Below, piece by piece: positions 25,883 to 33,617 of a stretch of DNA of 34,319 bases. The notes under the pieces are model-generated. The model was not told the origin of the DNA, did no database searches, and saw only the letters and a list, made by a program, of their open reading frames with translations. Positions within the stretch are counted from its first letter, which is position 1, and each line of letters starts with the position of its first letter. A program made the translations under genes and the position numbers. The stretch comes from Prevotella sp. UBA6429 (GTDB lineage Bacteria; Bacteroidota; Bacteroidia; Bacteroidales; Bacteroidaceae), in the NCBI GenBank assembly GCA_002437285.1, contig DJOV01000039.1, positions 1 through 34,319 of the forward strand, in the 5' to 3' direction.

Positions 25883-26395
25883 TTAAGGTTGCTGTTGGTC
25901 CAGTTGTGCCTTCTCCCACTCGATGAGGCGGCGCTTCAAGTCGCGTCCCCAGTGATACTCGCCATAGGTGCCGTCGCTGTGTATCACGCGGTGGCAGGGC
26001 ACAAGCATGGCGATGGGGTTTTGCGCGATGGCGGTGGCCACGGCACGCACGGCCTTGGGCTCGCCGATGGCTTCGGCCACCTGCTGGTAGGAGCGTGTCT
26101 GGCCGAAGGGTATCTGCCTCAAAGCCTGCCACACGCGTATCTGGAAGGCAGTGCCCCGGAGATCGAGCCGCAGGGGGTGGTCGTAGTGCTCAAAGGCCAC
26201 GCGCTCCACAGTGTGGGCCATGGTGTCGTCTTGTGTGGTGGGGGTGTATTCGCCCCAGCGCTTGGCCAGCTCATGGATGGTCTCCAGGCGGTTGAAGTCG
26301 AGAAACTGCAAGTCGCACACGCCCTCATAGGTGCGCGCCACGATGATGTCGCCGAAGGGACACTCGCTAAATCCGTATTCTATCAAGTCACTCAT
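25883..26395 (-). CDS. ogt: Methylated-DNA--protein-cysteine methyltransferase
   Basis: This 170-residue suicide enzyme transfers methyl groups from O6-methylguanine to its own Cys. The acceptor motif is PCHRVI, preceded by the helix-turn-helix part (FGQTRSYQQVAEAIGEPKAVRAVATAIAQN region). The N-terminal ribonuclease-like domain is divergent, as usual. The start at 26395 lies immediately downstream of a perfect -7 box (26401-26408), so the mRNA may have almost no leader. The Dna2-like gene follows after 12 nt. Confidence 0.94.
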   Translation of the reverse strand: MSDLIEYGFSECPFGDIIVARTYEGVCDLQFLDFNRLETIHELAKRWGEYTPTTQDDTMAHTVERVAFEHYDHPLRLDLRGTAFQIRVWQALRQIPFGQTRSYQQVAEAIGEPKAVRAVATAIAQNPIAMLVPCHRVIHSDGTYGEYHWGRDLKRRLIEWEKAQLDQQQP

Positions 26396-26400
26396 ACATG

Positions 26401-26408
26401 CAAAGATA
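26401..26408 (-). promoter_or_regulatory. -7 box of the ogt operon, next to the start codon
   Basis: The minus strand reads TATCTTTG, ending 5 bp before the ogt ATG. If used, transcription starts at or beside the start codon. No well-spaced TTTG is seen upstream. Confidence 0.45.
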
Positions 26409-26540
26409 GCGCTTTCGAATTAAAAAGAAGGCGGCAAGGGTGAAAAAATCAGTGCGCTTTTATTCGTTTTCCCAAAATCAATATGGAGACAAGAATAAAC
26501 ACTATTAAAACTTAAGGGACAAGGTTCTGTTCTTTTTTGA

Positions 26541-26592
26541 CACTGAAGGCTGATCCAAATTTGAGTGTCTTATTTTGAAATAGCCTTCAGTG
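26541..26592. repeat. Inverted repeat downstream of the membrane protein gene
   Basis: CACTGAAGGCT (26541-26551) pairs perfectly with AGCCTTCAGTG (26582-26592) around a 30-nt loop. No T-run follows on the minus strand, so it is not a standard terminator, although it lies just past the stop codon at 26603. It marks one side of the AT-rich island. Confidence 0.65.
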
Positions 26593-26602
26593 CCTATTTA
26601 AA

Positions 26603-27043
26603 CTAAATAATTTCTATTTTGAAAAACTTTGTTTGTATATGAGGAACTAATTGGCTTATTTGAAGAGCTAGTAATGAAAGTACTGTAAAAAGCAATACTC
26701 CAGTACAGAACCATTTATACCTTTCAGAAGGTATAGCTGCTTGCAAAACAAAAAAGAATATGCACAGGTATGGCAAATACTTGTATGAGAGATTAGACCA
26801 TCTATTGTATAATGTGGACGGGCAGACATAGTAAGTGCGCTTACCTTTCTGAACGATGAAAGATGCAATAGGCAAGATTGACCCATCAAGGCATTTAAGC
26901 TTGATGTCAATCTTGTCATTCTCTTCAACATCTATGTCATAGCAATTTGTACCCTTCGGGCAGACTGTGGCTTGTTGGCCATTCTTGCTTATTAAGACTT
27001 TTGCGTTTTTTCTTTCAAATCCAAGGTTCGTAATAATTGTCAT
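26603..27043 (-). CDS. Hypothetical small membrane protein
   Basis: I do not recognise this 146-residue protein. The first 85 or so residues look like a soluble, mixed-charge domain (VEENDKIDIKLKCLDG) with several Cys. Two hydrophobic segments follow, roughly YLPYLCIFFFVLQAAIP and a second containing FCTGVLLFTVLSLLALQ, ending in a short basic tail. The start at 27043 (MTIITNLG) leaves 13 nt after the preceding lipoprotein reading frame, so the two are probably cotranscribed. An in-frame ATG at 27070 would overlap that frame. Base composition is AT-rich, unlike the neighbouring housekeeping genes, which suggests acquisition. A role as partner of the lipoprotein is inference. Confidence 0.6.
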   Translation of the reverse strand: MTIITNLGFERKNAKVLISKNGQQATVCPKGTNCYDIDVEENDKIDIKLKCLDGSILPIASFIVQKGKRTYYVCPSTLYNRWSNLSYKYLPYLCIFFFVLQAAIPSERYKWFCTGVLLFTVLSLLALQISQLVPHIQTKFFKIEII

Positions 27044-27056
27044 GATTTCAAAGTGA

Positions 27057-27910
27057 TTATTCGACTTCATTGGTCGCAGCTGCAGCTGCTGATGCAGCAA
27101 GCCCGGCTGCCGCTGCGGCTTGTGGTCCAAACCAGCTTCCTGCTAAGGCCCCAGCAGCATCAGCTGCGCCAACTGTTTGTATCCACTCGCTTTTTGAGAG
27201 CTTCTTCTCTTCTTTCTTTGTGTTATCTTGTTTGGCGCCTCTTGTCTTTGGTGCTGTAGTTAACTGATCCATATTTGTGGAGTTAATGCTTGACCAAAAA
27301 TATGAATTCTCGGAATTTGACCAATATTCGATAGAACCATAGAGCACTCCAAATGTTACTTCGAGGGCTTCAGCGTCGCTTTTGGAATTGCAGTTATTTG
27401 CAAATCTTGTGTAAGTCTCTTCTATTATAGAATGTAAATCTGTTAATAAAAGTTTGTTGTCAAAGACTTCATTATCACTGACGTTACTCATACGATTTCT
27501 AATCTCATCCATACACACATGGAGTGCTTCCGATACAAATTTGTTGTTTTGTAGTGCGGAATTATCTCCTCCATAGCTGCTTCTAGCGCATACTTCAGAA
27601 AGTGATGAGCTTTGAAAATATTTCTTTGTTAGAGGTGCTATTTTGTCTAATATGTTAATTGCCTTATCATTGCCATACTTAAAATGCACATAGGCTTTAA
27701 AAATAGAGTCAAGTTTCTGGTCTTGTGAGGTGGATGCGACTCTGTTTTTTATATAGTCCAAACCGGAATTGTGAATTGTGGCGTATTCTTGAAGTATCGT
27801 TTCAAGTTGTTGGTTTCTGAATCATTGTCGCTGTTGTTGCAGGAAATGAAGAACAGGGACAGGATGGCTGGTAATATAGCCAACCATGGTTTCTTTTTAA
27901 TTTTTGTCAT
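27057..27910 (-). pseudogene. Frameshifted lipoprotein gene with C-terminal Gly/Ala-rich segment
   Basis: Two overlapping frames read as one protein. The first starts at 27910 with a lipoprotein signal (MTKIKKKPWLAILPAILSLF, then FISC) followed by the acidic NNSDNDSE, like a Bacteroidetes surface-export signal. It stops at 27749. The minus-one frame, open without a stop from about 27820, continues as QQLETILQEYATIHNSGLDY and runs to 27057. Adding one C near 27812-27813 would join them into about 285 residues (SETQQLETILQ at the junction). The C-terminus is hydrophobic and Gly/Ala-rich (GAADAAGALAGSWFGPQ), like a glycine zipper. The break may be a real mutation or a sequencing error; no slippery heptamer is visible. 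I do not recognise a named family. Confidence 0.65.
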
Positions 27911-28202
27911 GTCAAATTGTATTAAATTGAAAGTATATGTTTGGTGTTTTGTACTTATTGTTTGCGAAATTATACAAAATGTTTCATATTGCAATACGAT
28001 TGGTGTTTTTTTTGTTTTATTTAACACAACGGCGGCAACTATTCTGCAGTAGTGTTTTCGGAATTCAGTGCACGTTACCCCAGTTTTGATAGAAAGATAA
28101 TAAAAATTATGTAGTTCGCTGTTTGTTGCTGATTGTTGAGTGTCGGGAATAGCCGAAGAGCATTTTCTTGCTCAAACAAGCATGTAGTTTTGAAATTATA
28201 TT
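27911..28202. other. AT-rich intergenic stretch
   Basis: Between the lipoprotein start and the deaminase promoter there is no supported gene. A weak minus-strand promoter is possible: ATTG (27992-27995), 19 bp, then TAATTTCG (27965-27972), placed about 48 nt before the lipoprotein start. Nothing else is recognised. Confidence 0.4.
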
Positions 28203-28210
28203 TAATTTTG
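28203..28210 (+). promoter_or_regulatory. -7 box of the deaminase gene
   Basis: TAATTTTG matches TAnnTTTG; transcription would start near 28217, about 36 nt before the start codon. No well-placed -33 box is visible. Confidence 0.45.
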
Positions 28211-28252
28211 CCTTTCCAAACAACATGGCTGTAGTGGCCAACAGACAAAACC

Positions 28253-28726
28253 ATGCTTATGACACAAGAAGAACTGATGCGCCGGGCCATAGCCCTGAGC
28301 GAGAAGAGTGTGAAGACAGGCGGCGGTCCGTTTGGTGCCGTCATTGCCCGTGGCGGCCGGGTGGTGGCCGAGGCGTCAAACAGCGTGACGCTCGACGATG
28401 ACCCGACGGCCCATGCCGAGGTGAACGCCATTCGCATGGCGTGCCGCGGGCTGAAGACGTTTGACCTGAGTGGTTGCGACATCTACTGCTCGTGTGAGCC
28501 GTGCCCCATGTGCCTGGGAGCCATCTACTGGGCACGCCTCGACCGCGTGTACTATGCCAACGACCGAAAGGACGCCGCTCGCATAGGCTTTGCCGACAAC
28601 TTCATCTACGACGAACTGATGATTGACCCATCCAAGCGCGACAAGGTGTTTGAGGTGTTGCTACCCGATGAGGGGCGCCGCGCCTTCGACATGTGGATGG
28701 AGAAGCGCGACAAGACCGAGTATTGA
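28253..28726 (+). CDS. Nucleoside/guanine deaminase, cytidine-deaminase fold
   Basis: This 157-residue cytoplasmic zinc enzyme has the deaminase signature: THAHAEVNAIRMA-like TAHAEVNAI (zinc His and catalytic Glu) and CEPCPMCLGAIYWA (zinc Cys pair). The length and the C-terminal extension (KVFEVLLPDEGRRAF region) fit the guanine deaminase branch rather than the tRNA adenosine deaminase TadA, though the two are close. The start at 28253 is used; ATG at 28259 (MTQEELM) matches many homologues and is equally likely. It stands alone, facing the esterase/HAD gene across a terminator. Confidence 0.85.
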   Translation: MLMTQEELMRRAIALSEKSVKTGGGPFGAVIARGGRVVAEASNSVTLDDDPTAHAEVNAIRMACRGLKTFDLSGCDIYCSCEPCPMCLGAIYWARLDRVYYANDRKDAARIGFADNFIYDELMIDPSKRDKVFEVLLPDEGRRAFDMWMEKRDKTEY

Positions 28727-28747
28727 CGACAATCATCTCCTGTCAAC

Positions 28748-28770
28748 AAAAAAGCCCCCTAAGAGGGGGC
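28748..28770 (-). terminator. Terminator of the esterase/HAD gene
   Basis: GCCCCCT (28754-28760) and AGGGGGC (28764-28770) form a tight stem with a 3-nt loop, followed on the minus strand by six T. It lies between convergent genes. Confidence 0.88.
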
Positions 28771-28796
28771 GTGTGCTTGAAAGACAGGGGGTGGCG

Positions 28797-29813
28797 TCAT
28801 TGGCCTCCCAGTCGCTCGAAGAAGGTGATGACCTCCTCCCAGGTCTTGAAGTCATCGGACCCGAGTGCGATGCCTGTCCCCATGAAGTCGGCCGAGGGCG
28901 CGGCATCGATGAAGTAGTCGCCGTAGAGCAATGCCTTCTGGTTGGTGTAGACCACGTGGTCGTGGGCTGGCGTGCTCAGGTATTGCTCCACCCAGCAGGC
29001 CAGTTGGCTGAGCTCGTCGTGCGCATTGGTGGGAGCCGGACCGACAATGTAGACCTGATAGTGCTCGATGAGCATGGAGAAGGCCTTCTGCAAGCACGAC
29101 TTCGGGTGACCGTAACCGTCCATCAGTGCCGACGCGTCGATGTAGACGATGGGGCGCTCGCGCCCCTCTTGCCTGTCGTCTATCCAGCGGATGACCGGCA
29201 CCACGCCTTCGAGGAATGAGCGGTCGTCCATGCGGTGGCCGCCATGGAAATGGGCCGCCTGCGCATAGTGGGCGGTGAACAGGCCGAAGGTGTCGACCAG
29301 CTCGTCCTTGTCGCCAAACAGTCCCCATACCCGTCCGCGTTCCTGCTCGCGCTCATCGGGGGGCATGGCCTTCAGTGCCGTGAAGCACTGCTCGGTCATC
29401 TCCTGGTATTCCTTTTCCAGCGCCTTGGTCACCATGAACTCCTTTTCGCCGTCTTGCCGTGCGTTTTGCCAAGTCTGCTTGCCCGTCATGCCATGGCTTT
29501 TCATGGTCTTGGCCATCTCGAAGGCCGGGTTCACGCAGATGCGGTCGTAGCCGTAGAGCATCTCCGTGTACATGCCCCCCATTGATGTCCCGATGATCAG
29601 GTCAGGCTTCTCTTCCGCCACCTTGGCCCTGAGCAACGCCATGGCCTCCTCGGGATGGAGCGGCAGGTCGTAAGCCACGACGGAGGCTTCGGGGAACGTT
29701 TCGCGGATGCGCGTCACCGTGCCGGAAGCTGCCGACGAGCCGAACCCGTGATTGTACATGATCTTCTTGCCCCGCATCAGGTCGGGGTATTGTTTGATGT
29801 ATGGATTTTCCAT
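28797..29813 (-). CDS. YqiA-like alpha/beta hydrolase fused to a HAD-like domain
   Basis: This 338-residue protein combines two parts. The N-terminal part (to about 185) resembles YqiA/YcfP esterases: MYNHGFGSSAASG forms the oxyanion region, IIGTSMGGMY holds the Ser nucleophile, FGDKDELVDT the Asp and HFHGGHRMDD the His. The C-terminal part (from about 195) resembles the 5'(3')-deoxyribonucleotidase branch of the HAD superfamily: VYIDASALMDG, YIVGPAPTNAHDE, and LLYGDYFIDAAPSADF followed by GTGIALGSDDFKTWEEV. The first HAD motif reads DASAL where an active enzyme needs DxD, so this domain may be non-catalytic. The start at 29813 (MENPYIKQY) is preferred over 29840. A -7 box precedes it. Confidence 0.75.
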   Translation of the reverse strand: MENPYIKQYPDLMRGKKIMYNHGFGSSAASGTVTRIRETFPEASVVAYDLPLHPEEAMALLRAKVAEEKPDLIIGTSMGGMYTEMLYGYDRICVNPAFEMAKTMKSHGMTGKQTWQNARQDGEKEFMVTKALEKEYQEMTEQCFTALKAMPPDEREQERGRVWGLFGDKDELVDTFGLFTAHYAQAAHFHGGHRMDDRSFLEGVVPVIRWIDDRQEGRERPIVYIDASALMDGYGHPKSCLQKAFSMLIEHYQVYIVGPAPTNAHDELSQLACWVEQYLSTPAHDHVVYTNQKALLYGDYFIDAAPSADFMGTGIALGSDDFKTWEEVITFFERLGGQ

Positions 29814-29837
29814 TGCAGGATGTGTTTTGTTGCCATG

Positions 29838-29845
29838 CAAAGTTA
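29838..29845 (-). promoter_or_regulatory. -7 box of the esterase/HAD gene
   Basis: The minus strand reads TAACTTTG, giving a leader of about 20 nt before the start at 29813. Confidence 0.5.
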
Positions 29846-30020
29846 ATGCTTTTTATCCGAAAGGCAGTCATGCGTGGAGGGCCATTTGCATAATTTCTGT
29901 CACGCATCTTACCAGTTCCGCTTTTTGGCGGTCTTCTGTCGCCCGTAACTGTTGATAGCTAAGGGAATATGTCAGAATAGGGCCGCAGAGGAAAAAAGTT
30001 TGAAAATAAAGGCTGAAAAA

Positions 30021-30052
30021 TTTGTATGGATGAAAAGAAAGCCGTATCTTTG
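30021..30052 (+). promoter_or_regulatory. tRNA-Val promoter with -33 and -7 boxes
   Basis: TTTG (30021-30024), 20 bp, then TATCTTTG (30045-30052): a full Bacteroidetes consensus. Transcription would begin near 30059, about 45 nt before the mature tRNA. Confidence 0.8.
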
Positions 30053-30103
30053 CACCCGCTAAAGTGAGAGATGATTTGTTCACTGGCATTTTATTCAAGA
30101 CCT

Positions 30104-30177
30104 GTCGGCATAGCTCAGTTGGTTAGAGTATCACCTTGACATGGTGGGGGTCCTTGGTTCGAATCCAAGTGTCGACA
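30104..30177 (+). tRNA. tRNA-Val (anticodon GAC)
   Basis: A 74-nt cloverleaf can be folded: acceptor arms GTCGGCA and TGTCGAC (one G-T pair), a D arm with AGTTGGTTA, the anticodon stem-loop with loop TTGACAT (anticodon GAC at 30138-30140), and a T arm CTTGG-TTCGAAT-CCAAG. The discriminator base is A and CCA is not encoded. It reads GUC and GUU valine codons. Confidence 0.95.
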
Positions 30178-30306
30178 CAGCGAAGAGCATTTCTCTATCG
30201 CGTTTTCCCAAAGCATATCCTTAAAACACATGCGCTACGGCGCTCATGCTGATTGCCCCCGATGATGAGGGCTGTCAGTCTTTTGCCGTTGCGGGCGTCC
30301 ATTGAT

Positions 30307-30351
30307 AAAGCCTCGCTGTCAGGAAGTGTTGTTTCCTGTCAGCGAGGCTTT
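30307..30351. terminator. Long hairpin terminator between tRNA-Val and metG
   Basis: Two 19-nt arms (30307-30325 and 30333-30351), starting AAAGCCTCGCTG, pair with one mismatch around a 7-nt loop. T-rich ends on both strands let it serve metG and the tRNA transcript. Confidence 0.88.
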
Positions 30352-30396
30352 TGTCGTTGTGTCAGCATCGGCGCTTCGCCGATGCCTGTGAGCGCG

Positions 30397-32472
30397 TCAT
30401 CCCACCTGGCTTCCCGGCTTCACCTGGCCGAGCGTGGTGGTGACATTGAGCGACCCGTCGAAGTTGACGGCCGAGAGAATCATGCCCTGGCTCTCGATGC
30501 CCATCATCTTGCGCGGAGCGAAGTTGGCCACGAAGAGCACATCCTTTCCTACGAGGTCGGCAGGCTCGTAATACTTGGCGATACCCGAGAGGATGGTGCG
30601 GTCCTGTCCGCTGCCGTCGTCGATGGTGAACTGCAGGAGCTTGTTCGACTTCTTGACCTTCTGGCAATCCTTGATGTGGCCCACGCGGATGTCGAGTTTC
30701 TCCCACTCGTCAAACGGCACGTTGGGCTTCACCGGAGCGGCCTTGTAGTCCTTGGCGGCCTGCGCCTTCTCGTTGGCCTCCTTGGTGGCAGCCAGCTTGT
30801 CAAGCTGCTTCTGTATCTCCTCGTCCTCTATCTTCTGGAAGAGCAGGTGAGGTTCTGCCAACTGATGGCCCGGCTTGAGCAGGTCGGTGCGGCCCAGCTG
30901 CGCCCAGTCGAAGGCATCCATGCCGATCATCTCGCGCAAGCTCTTGCTTGAGAACGGCAAGAACGGCTCAAAGGCGATGGCGAGGTTGGCCACCAACTGC
31001 AATGAGATGTAGAGAATGGTCTCCACACGCTTGGGGTCAGTCTTCCACACCTTCCACGGCTCACACTCGGTGATGTACTTGTTGCCGATGCGCGCCAGGT
31101 TCATGGCCTCCTTCTGCGCCTCGCGGAACTTGAAGTTGTCGAGGTATTGCTCCACCTTTTCCTTCACGTCCTTAAACTCGTCGATGGCACGCTGGTCCAC
31201 CTCCTGCAGGTCGCCACACTCGGGCACCACGCCATCCCAATACTTCTTGGTGAGCTGCAGGGCGCGGTTGACAAAGTTGCCGTAGATGGCCACAAGCTCC
31301 GAATTGTTGCGTTCCTGGAAGTCGCGCCAGGTGAAGTTGTTGTCCTTGGTCTCAGGTGCGTTGGCCGTCAGCACATAGCGCAAGACATCCTGCTTGCCGG
31401 GGAAGTCCTTGAGATACTCGTCGAGCCACACCGCCCAGTTGCGCGACGTGGAGATCTTGTCGTTCTCCAGATTGAGGAACTCGTTGGCCGGCACGTTGTC
31501 GGGCAGGATGTAGCCTCCGTGCGCCTTGAGCATGGTGGGGAAGATGAGGCAGTGGAACACGATGTTGTCCTTGCCGATGAAGTGGACGAGACGCGTCTCG
31601 GGGTCCTGCCACCACTTCTCCCATGAGCCCCATCGCTCCGGCTCGGCGTCGCAGAGCTCCTTGGTGTTGCTGATGTAACCGATGGGCGCGTCAAACCACA
31701 CGTAGAGCACCTTGCCGTCGGCACCCTCCACAGGCACGGGGATGCCCCAGTCGAGGTCGCGCGTCATGGCACGCGGCTGCAGGTCCATGTCAAGCCACGA
31801 CTTGCACTGGCCGTAGACATTGGGGCGCCACTCCTTGTGGCCGTTGAGGATCCAGTCCTTCAGCCACTCCTGGTAATCGTTGAGCGGGAGATACCAGTTC
31901 TTGGTCTTGCGCACCTCGGGCTTGGCGCCGCTGATGGTGGAATGGGGGTCGATGAGCTCCATGGGCGAGAGGTCGCTGCCGCACTTCTCACACTGGTCGC
32001 CGTAGGCGTTGGGGTTGCCGCAGTGGGGGCAGGTGCCCATGATGTAGCGGTCGGCGAGGAACTGGTGGGCCTCAGGGTCATAGTATTGTTCGGTCTCCTT
32101 CTCCACGAGCTTGCCGTCCTTGTAGAGCTTGCTGAAGAAGTCGGAGGCAAACTTGTTGTGCACCTTCGAGGTGGTGCGGCTGTAGATGTCAAACGAGATG
32201 CCAAACTCCTTGAACGAGTCCTTGATGATCTTGTGGTAGCGGTCGCACACGTCTTGTGGCGTGATGCCCTCTTTCTTGGCGCGGATGGTGATGGGCACAC
32301 CGTGCTCGTCCGATCCGCCGATGAAGATGACATCCTTCTTTTTCAGTCGAAGGTAGCGCGCGTAGATGTCCGCAGGAACATATACACCGGCCAGGTGGCC
32401 GATGTGAACACCGCCGTTGGCATAGGGCAGGGCGGCGGTGACAGTGGTACGCTTGAATTTCTTTTCTTCCAT
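30397..32472 (-). CDS. metG: Methionyl-tRNA synthetase
   Basis: This 691-residue class I synthetase charges tRNA-Met and initiator tRNA. The ATP-binding HIGH motif is in ANGGVHIGHLAG near residue 20, the zinc knuckle reads CPHCGNPNAYGDQCEKCG, and the KMSKS counterpart is KISTS. The anticodon-binding helical domain follows. The C-terminal OB-fold tRNA-binding domain (about 580-691; DIRVGHIKDCQKV and FVANFAPRKMMG) favours dimerisation. Length matches dimeric bacterial MetG. A -7 box lies 33-40 nt upstream and a strong terminator follows the stop. Confidence 0.96.
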   Translation of the reverse strand: MEEKKFKRTTVTAALPYANGGVHIGHLAGVYVPADIYARYLRLKKKDVIFIGGSDEHGVPITIRAKKEGITPQDVCDRYHKIIKDSFKEFGISFDIYSRTTSKVHNKFASDFFSKLYKDGKLVEKETEQYYDPEAHQFLADRYIMGTCPHCGNPNAYGDQCEKCGSDLSPMELIDPHSTISGAKPEVRKTKNWYLPLNDYQEWLKDWILNGHKEWRPNVYGQCKSWLDMDLQPRAMTRDLDWGIPVPVEGADGKVLYVWFDAPIGYISNTKELCDAEPERWGSWEKWWQDPETRLVHFIGKDNIVFHCLIFPTMLKAHGGYILPDNVPANEFLNLENDKISTSRNWAVWLDEYLKDFPGKQDVLRYVLTANAPETKDNNFTWRDFQERNNSELVAIYGNFVNRALQLTKKYWDGVVPECGDLQEVDQRAIDEFKDVKEKVEQYLDNFKFREAQKEAMNLARIGNKYITECEPWKVWKTDPKRVETILYISLQLVANLAIAFEPFLPFSSKSLREMIGMDAFDWAQLGRTDLLKPGHQLAEPHLLFQKIEDEEIQKQLDKLAATKEANEKAQAAKDYKAAPVKPNVPFDEWEKLDIRVGHIKDCQKVKKSNKLLQFTIDDGSGQDRTILSGIAKYYEPADLVGKDVLFVANFAPRKMMGIESQGMILSAVNFDGSLNVTTTLGQVKPGSQVG

Positions 32473-32504
32473 CTGTATTTTGTAGTTATTATATTAATAT
32501 GGTG

Positions 32505-32512
32505 CAAAATTA
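32505..32512 (-). promoter_or_regulatory. -7 box of metG
   Basis: The minus strand reads TAATTTTG, about 33 nt upstream of the ATG. Just upstream lies the inverted repeat TTACTAA-N7-TTAGTAA, which could be an operator or chance in an AT-rich gap. Confidence 0.5.
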
Positions 32513-32582
32513 CTAATTTTAATTTAGTAACACGCTATTTTTAATTTACTAATGTGTCTTTCTTGCTCGTAAAAGCCGCCTT

Positions 32583-33617
32583 TCATGTCTTGACGAGGGC
32601 CAGCAGCTTCTCCACCAGGCGTGGCACGGCATAGCTGTCGATGCTCTCTTCGGGCACCCACACATAGCCGCCGGCAGGCAGCGGTGGGCGCTTGTCGGCT
32701 TCGAGCAGATAGAAGTCGGCCACAATGACACGGTGGGTGAGCACGTGGCGCACGCCCTGTCGCAGCAGTGTCAGGCGCCCGTCGAAGGCGGGCATGGGGC
32801 CCTCTTCGTAAAGTGGCGGCTCCCACAGCCCTTGCCAGATGTCGCCATCGCCGCGTCGTGCCAGCGCCACCAGGCCCTGGCAGCGCATCCACACGAAAGC
32901 CATGTGGCGTGTCTGCGTCTTCACGGTCTTCCGCTTCACAGGCAGCCGGGCCGTCAGCCCCTCATGGCGGGCCACACAGTCGTCGGCCAGCGGGCAGTCA
33001 TCGCACACGGGAGACTGGGGCATGCACACCGTGGCGCCCAGGTCCATGAGTGCCGAGTTGGCCTCGCGCCAGGAGACATGGGGCACCGCCTCTTCGTCCG
33101 TCAGGCCGAAAAGGCGGTCGCCCGCCATCCGGAACTCGTGCTTGCCCTCGGCGCTGTTGATGGGCGTAGCGATGCCGAGCAACCGGGCGAAGACGCGGTA
33201 GGCGTTGCCGTCGATGGCCACGGCGGGCCGGTCGAAGGCAAAGGCGGTGATGGCCGAGGCCGTGTAGTCGCCCACGCCTTTCAGTTGCCGGATGGCCTCA
33301 CGGTTGTCGGGGAAGTGGCCCATGGCTACCACCTGCCGGGCCGCCGCGTGCAGGTTGCGTGCCCTGGAGTAGTAGCCCAGCCCTTGCCACAGCTTCAGCA
33401 CCTCGTCCTCGGAGGCTGCGGCCAGGTCGGCCACGGTGGGAAAGTGGCGCATGAAGCGCTCCCAGTAAGCCTGTCCCTGCGCAATGCGGGTCTGCTGCAG
33501 GATCACCTCGCTGAGCCAGATGGCATAAGGGTCGGTGGTGTGGCGCCACGGCAGGTCGCGCCCGTGTCCGTGATACCATGCCACCAACTTGCCCAGGAAA
33601 GCCGCCGCGTCCATCAT
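32583..33617 (-). CDS. mutY: Adenine DNA glycosylase MutY
   Basis: This 344-residue enzyme removes adenine mispaired with 8-oxoguanine. The catalytic Glu is in SEVILQQTRI, the helix-hairpin-helix reads LKGVGDYTASAI with the catalytic Asp in AIDGN, and the 4Fe-4S ligands follow the C-x6-C-x2-C-x5-C pattern (CMPQSPVCDDCPLADDC). A NUDIX-like 8-oxoG recognition domain forms the C-terminal third. The start at 33617 overlaps the fur stop as ATGA, which suggests translational coupling; ATG at 33614 is the alternative. No separate promoter is needed. Confidence 0.95.
   Translation of the reverse strand: MMDAAAFLGKLVAWYHGHGRDLPWRHTTDPYAIWLSEVILQQTRIAQGQAYWERFMRHFPTVADLAAASEDEVLKLWQGLGYYSRARNLHAAARQVVAMGHFPDNREAIRQLKGVGDYTASAITAFAFDRPAVAIDGNAYRVFARLLGIATPINSAEGKHEFRMAGDRLFGLTDEEAVPHVSWREANSALMDLGATVCMPQSPVCDDCPLADDCVARHEGLTARLPVKRKTVKTQTRHMAFVWMRCQGLVALARRGDGDIWQGLWEPPLYEEGPMPAFDGRLTLLRQGVRHVLTHRVIVADFYLLEADKRPPLPAGGYVWVPEESIDSYAVPRLVEKLLALVKT

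Noticed and set aside
27772..27820. Programmed minus-one frameshift in the lipoprotein gene
   Set aside because: No X-XXY-YYZ slippery heptamer or downstream structure is visible; a one-base deletion explains the break more simply.
29868..30098. Small minus-strand open frame of 76 codons
   Set aside because: It overlaps the strong tRNA promoter on the opposite strand and has no family resemblance or start context.
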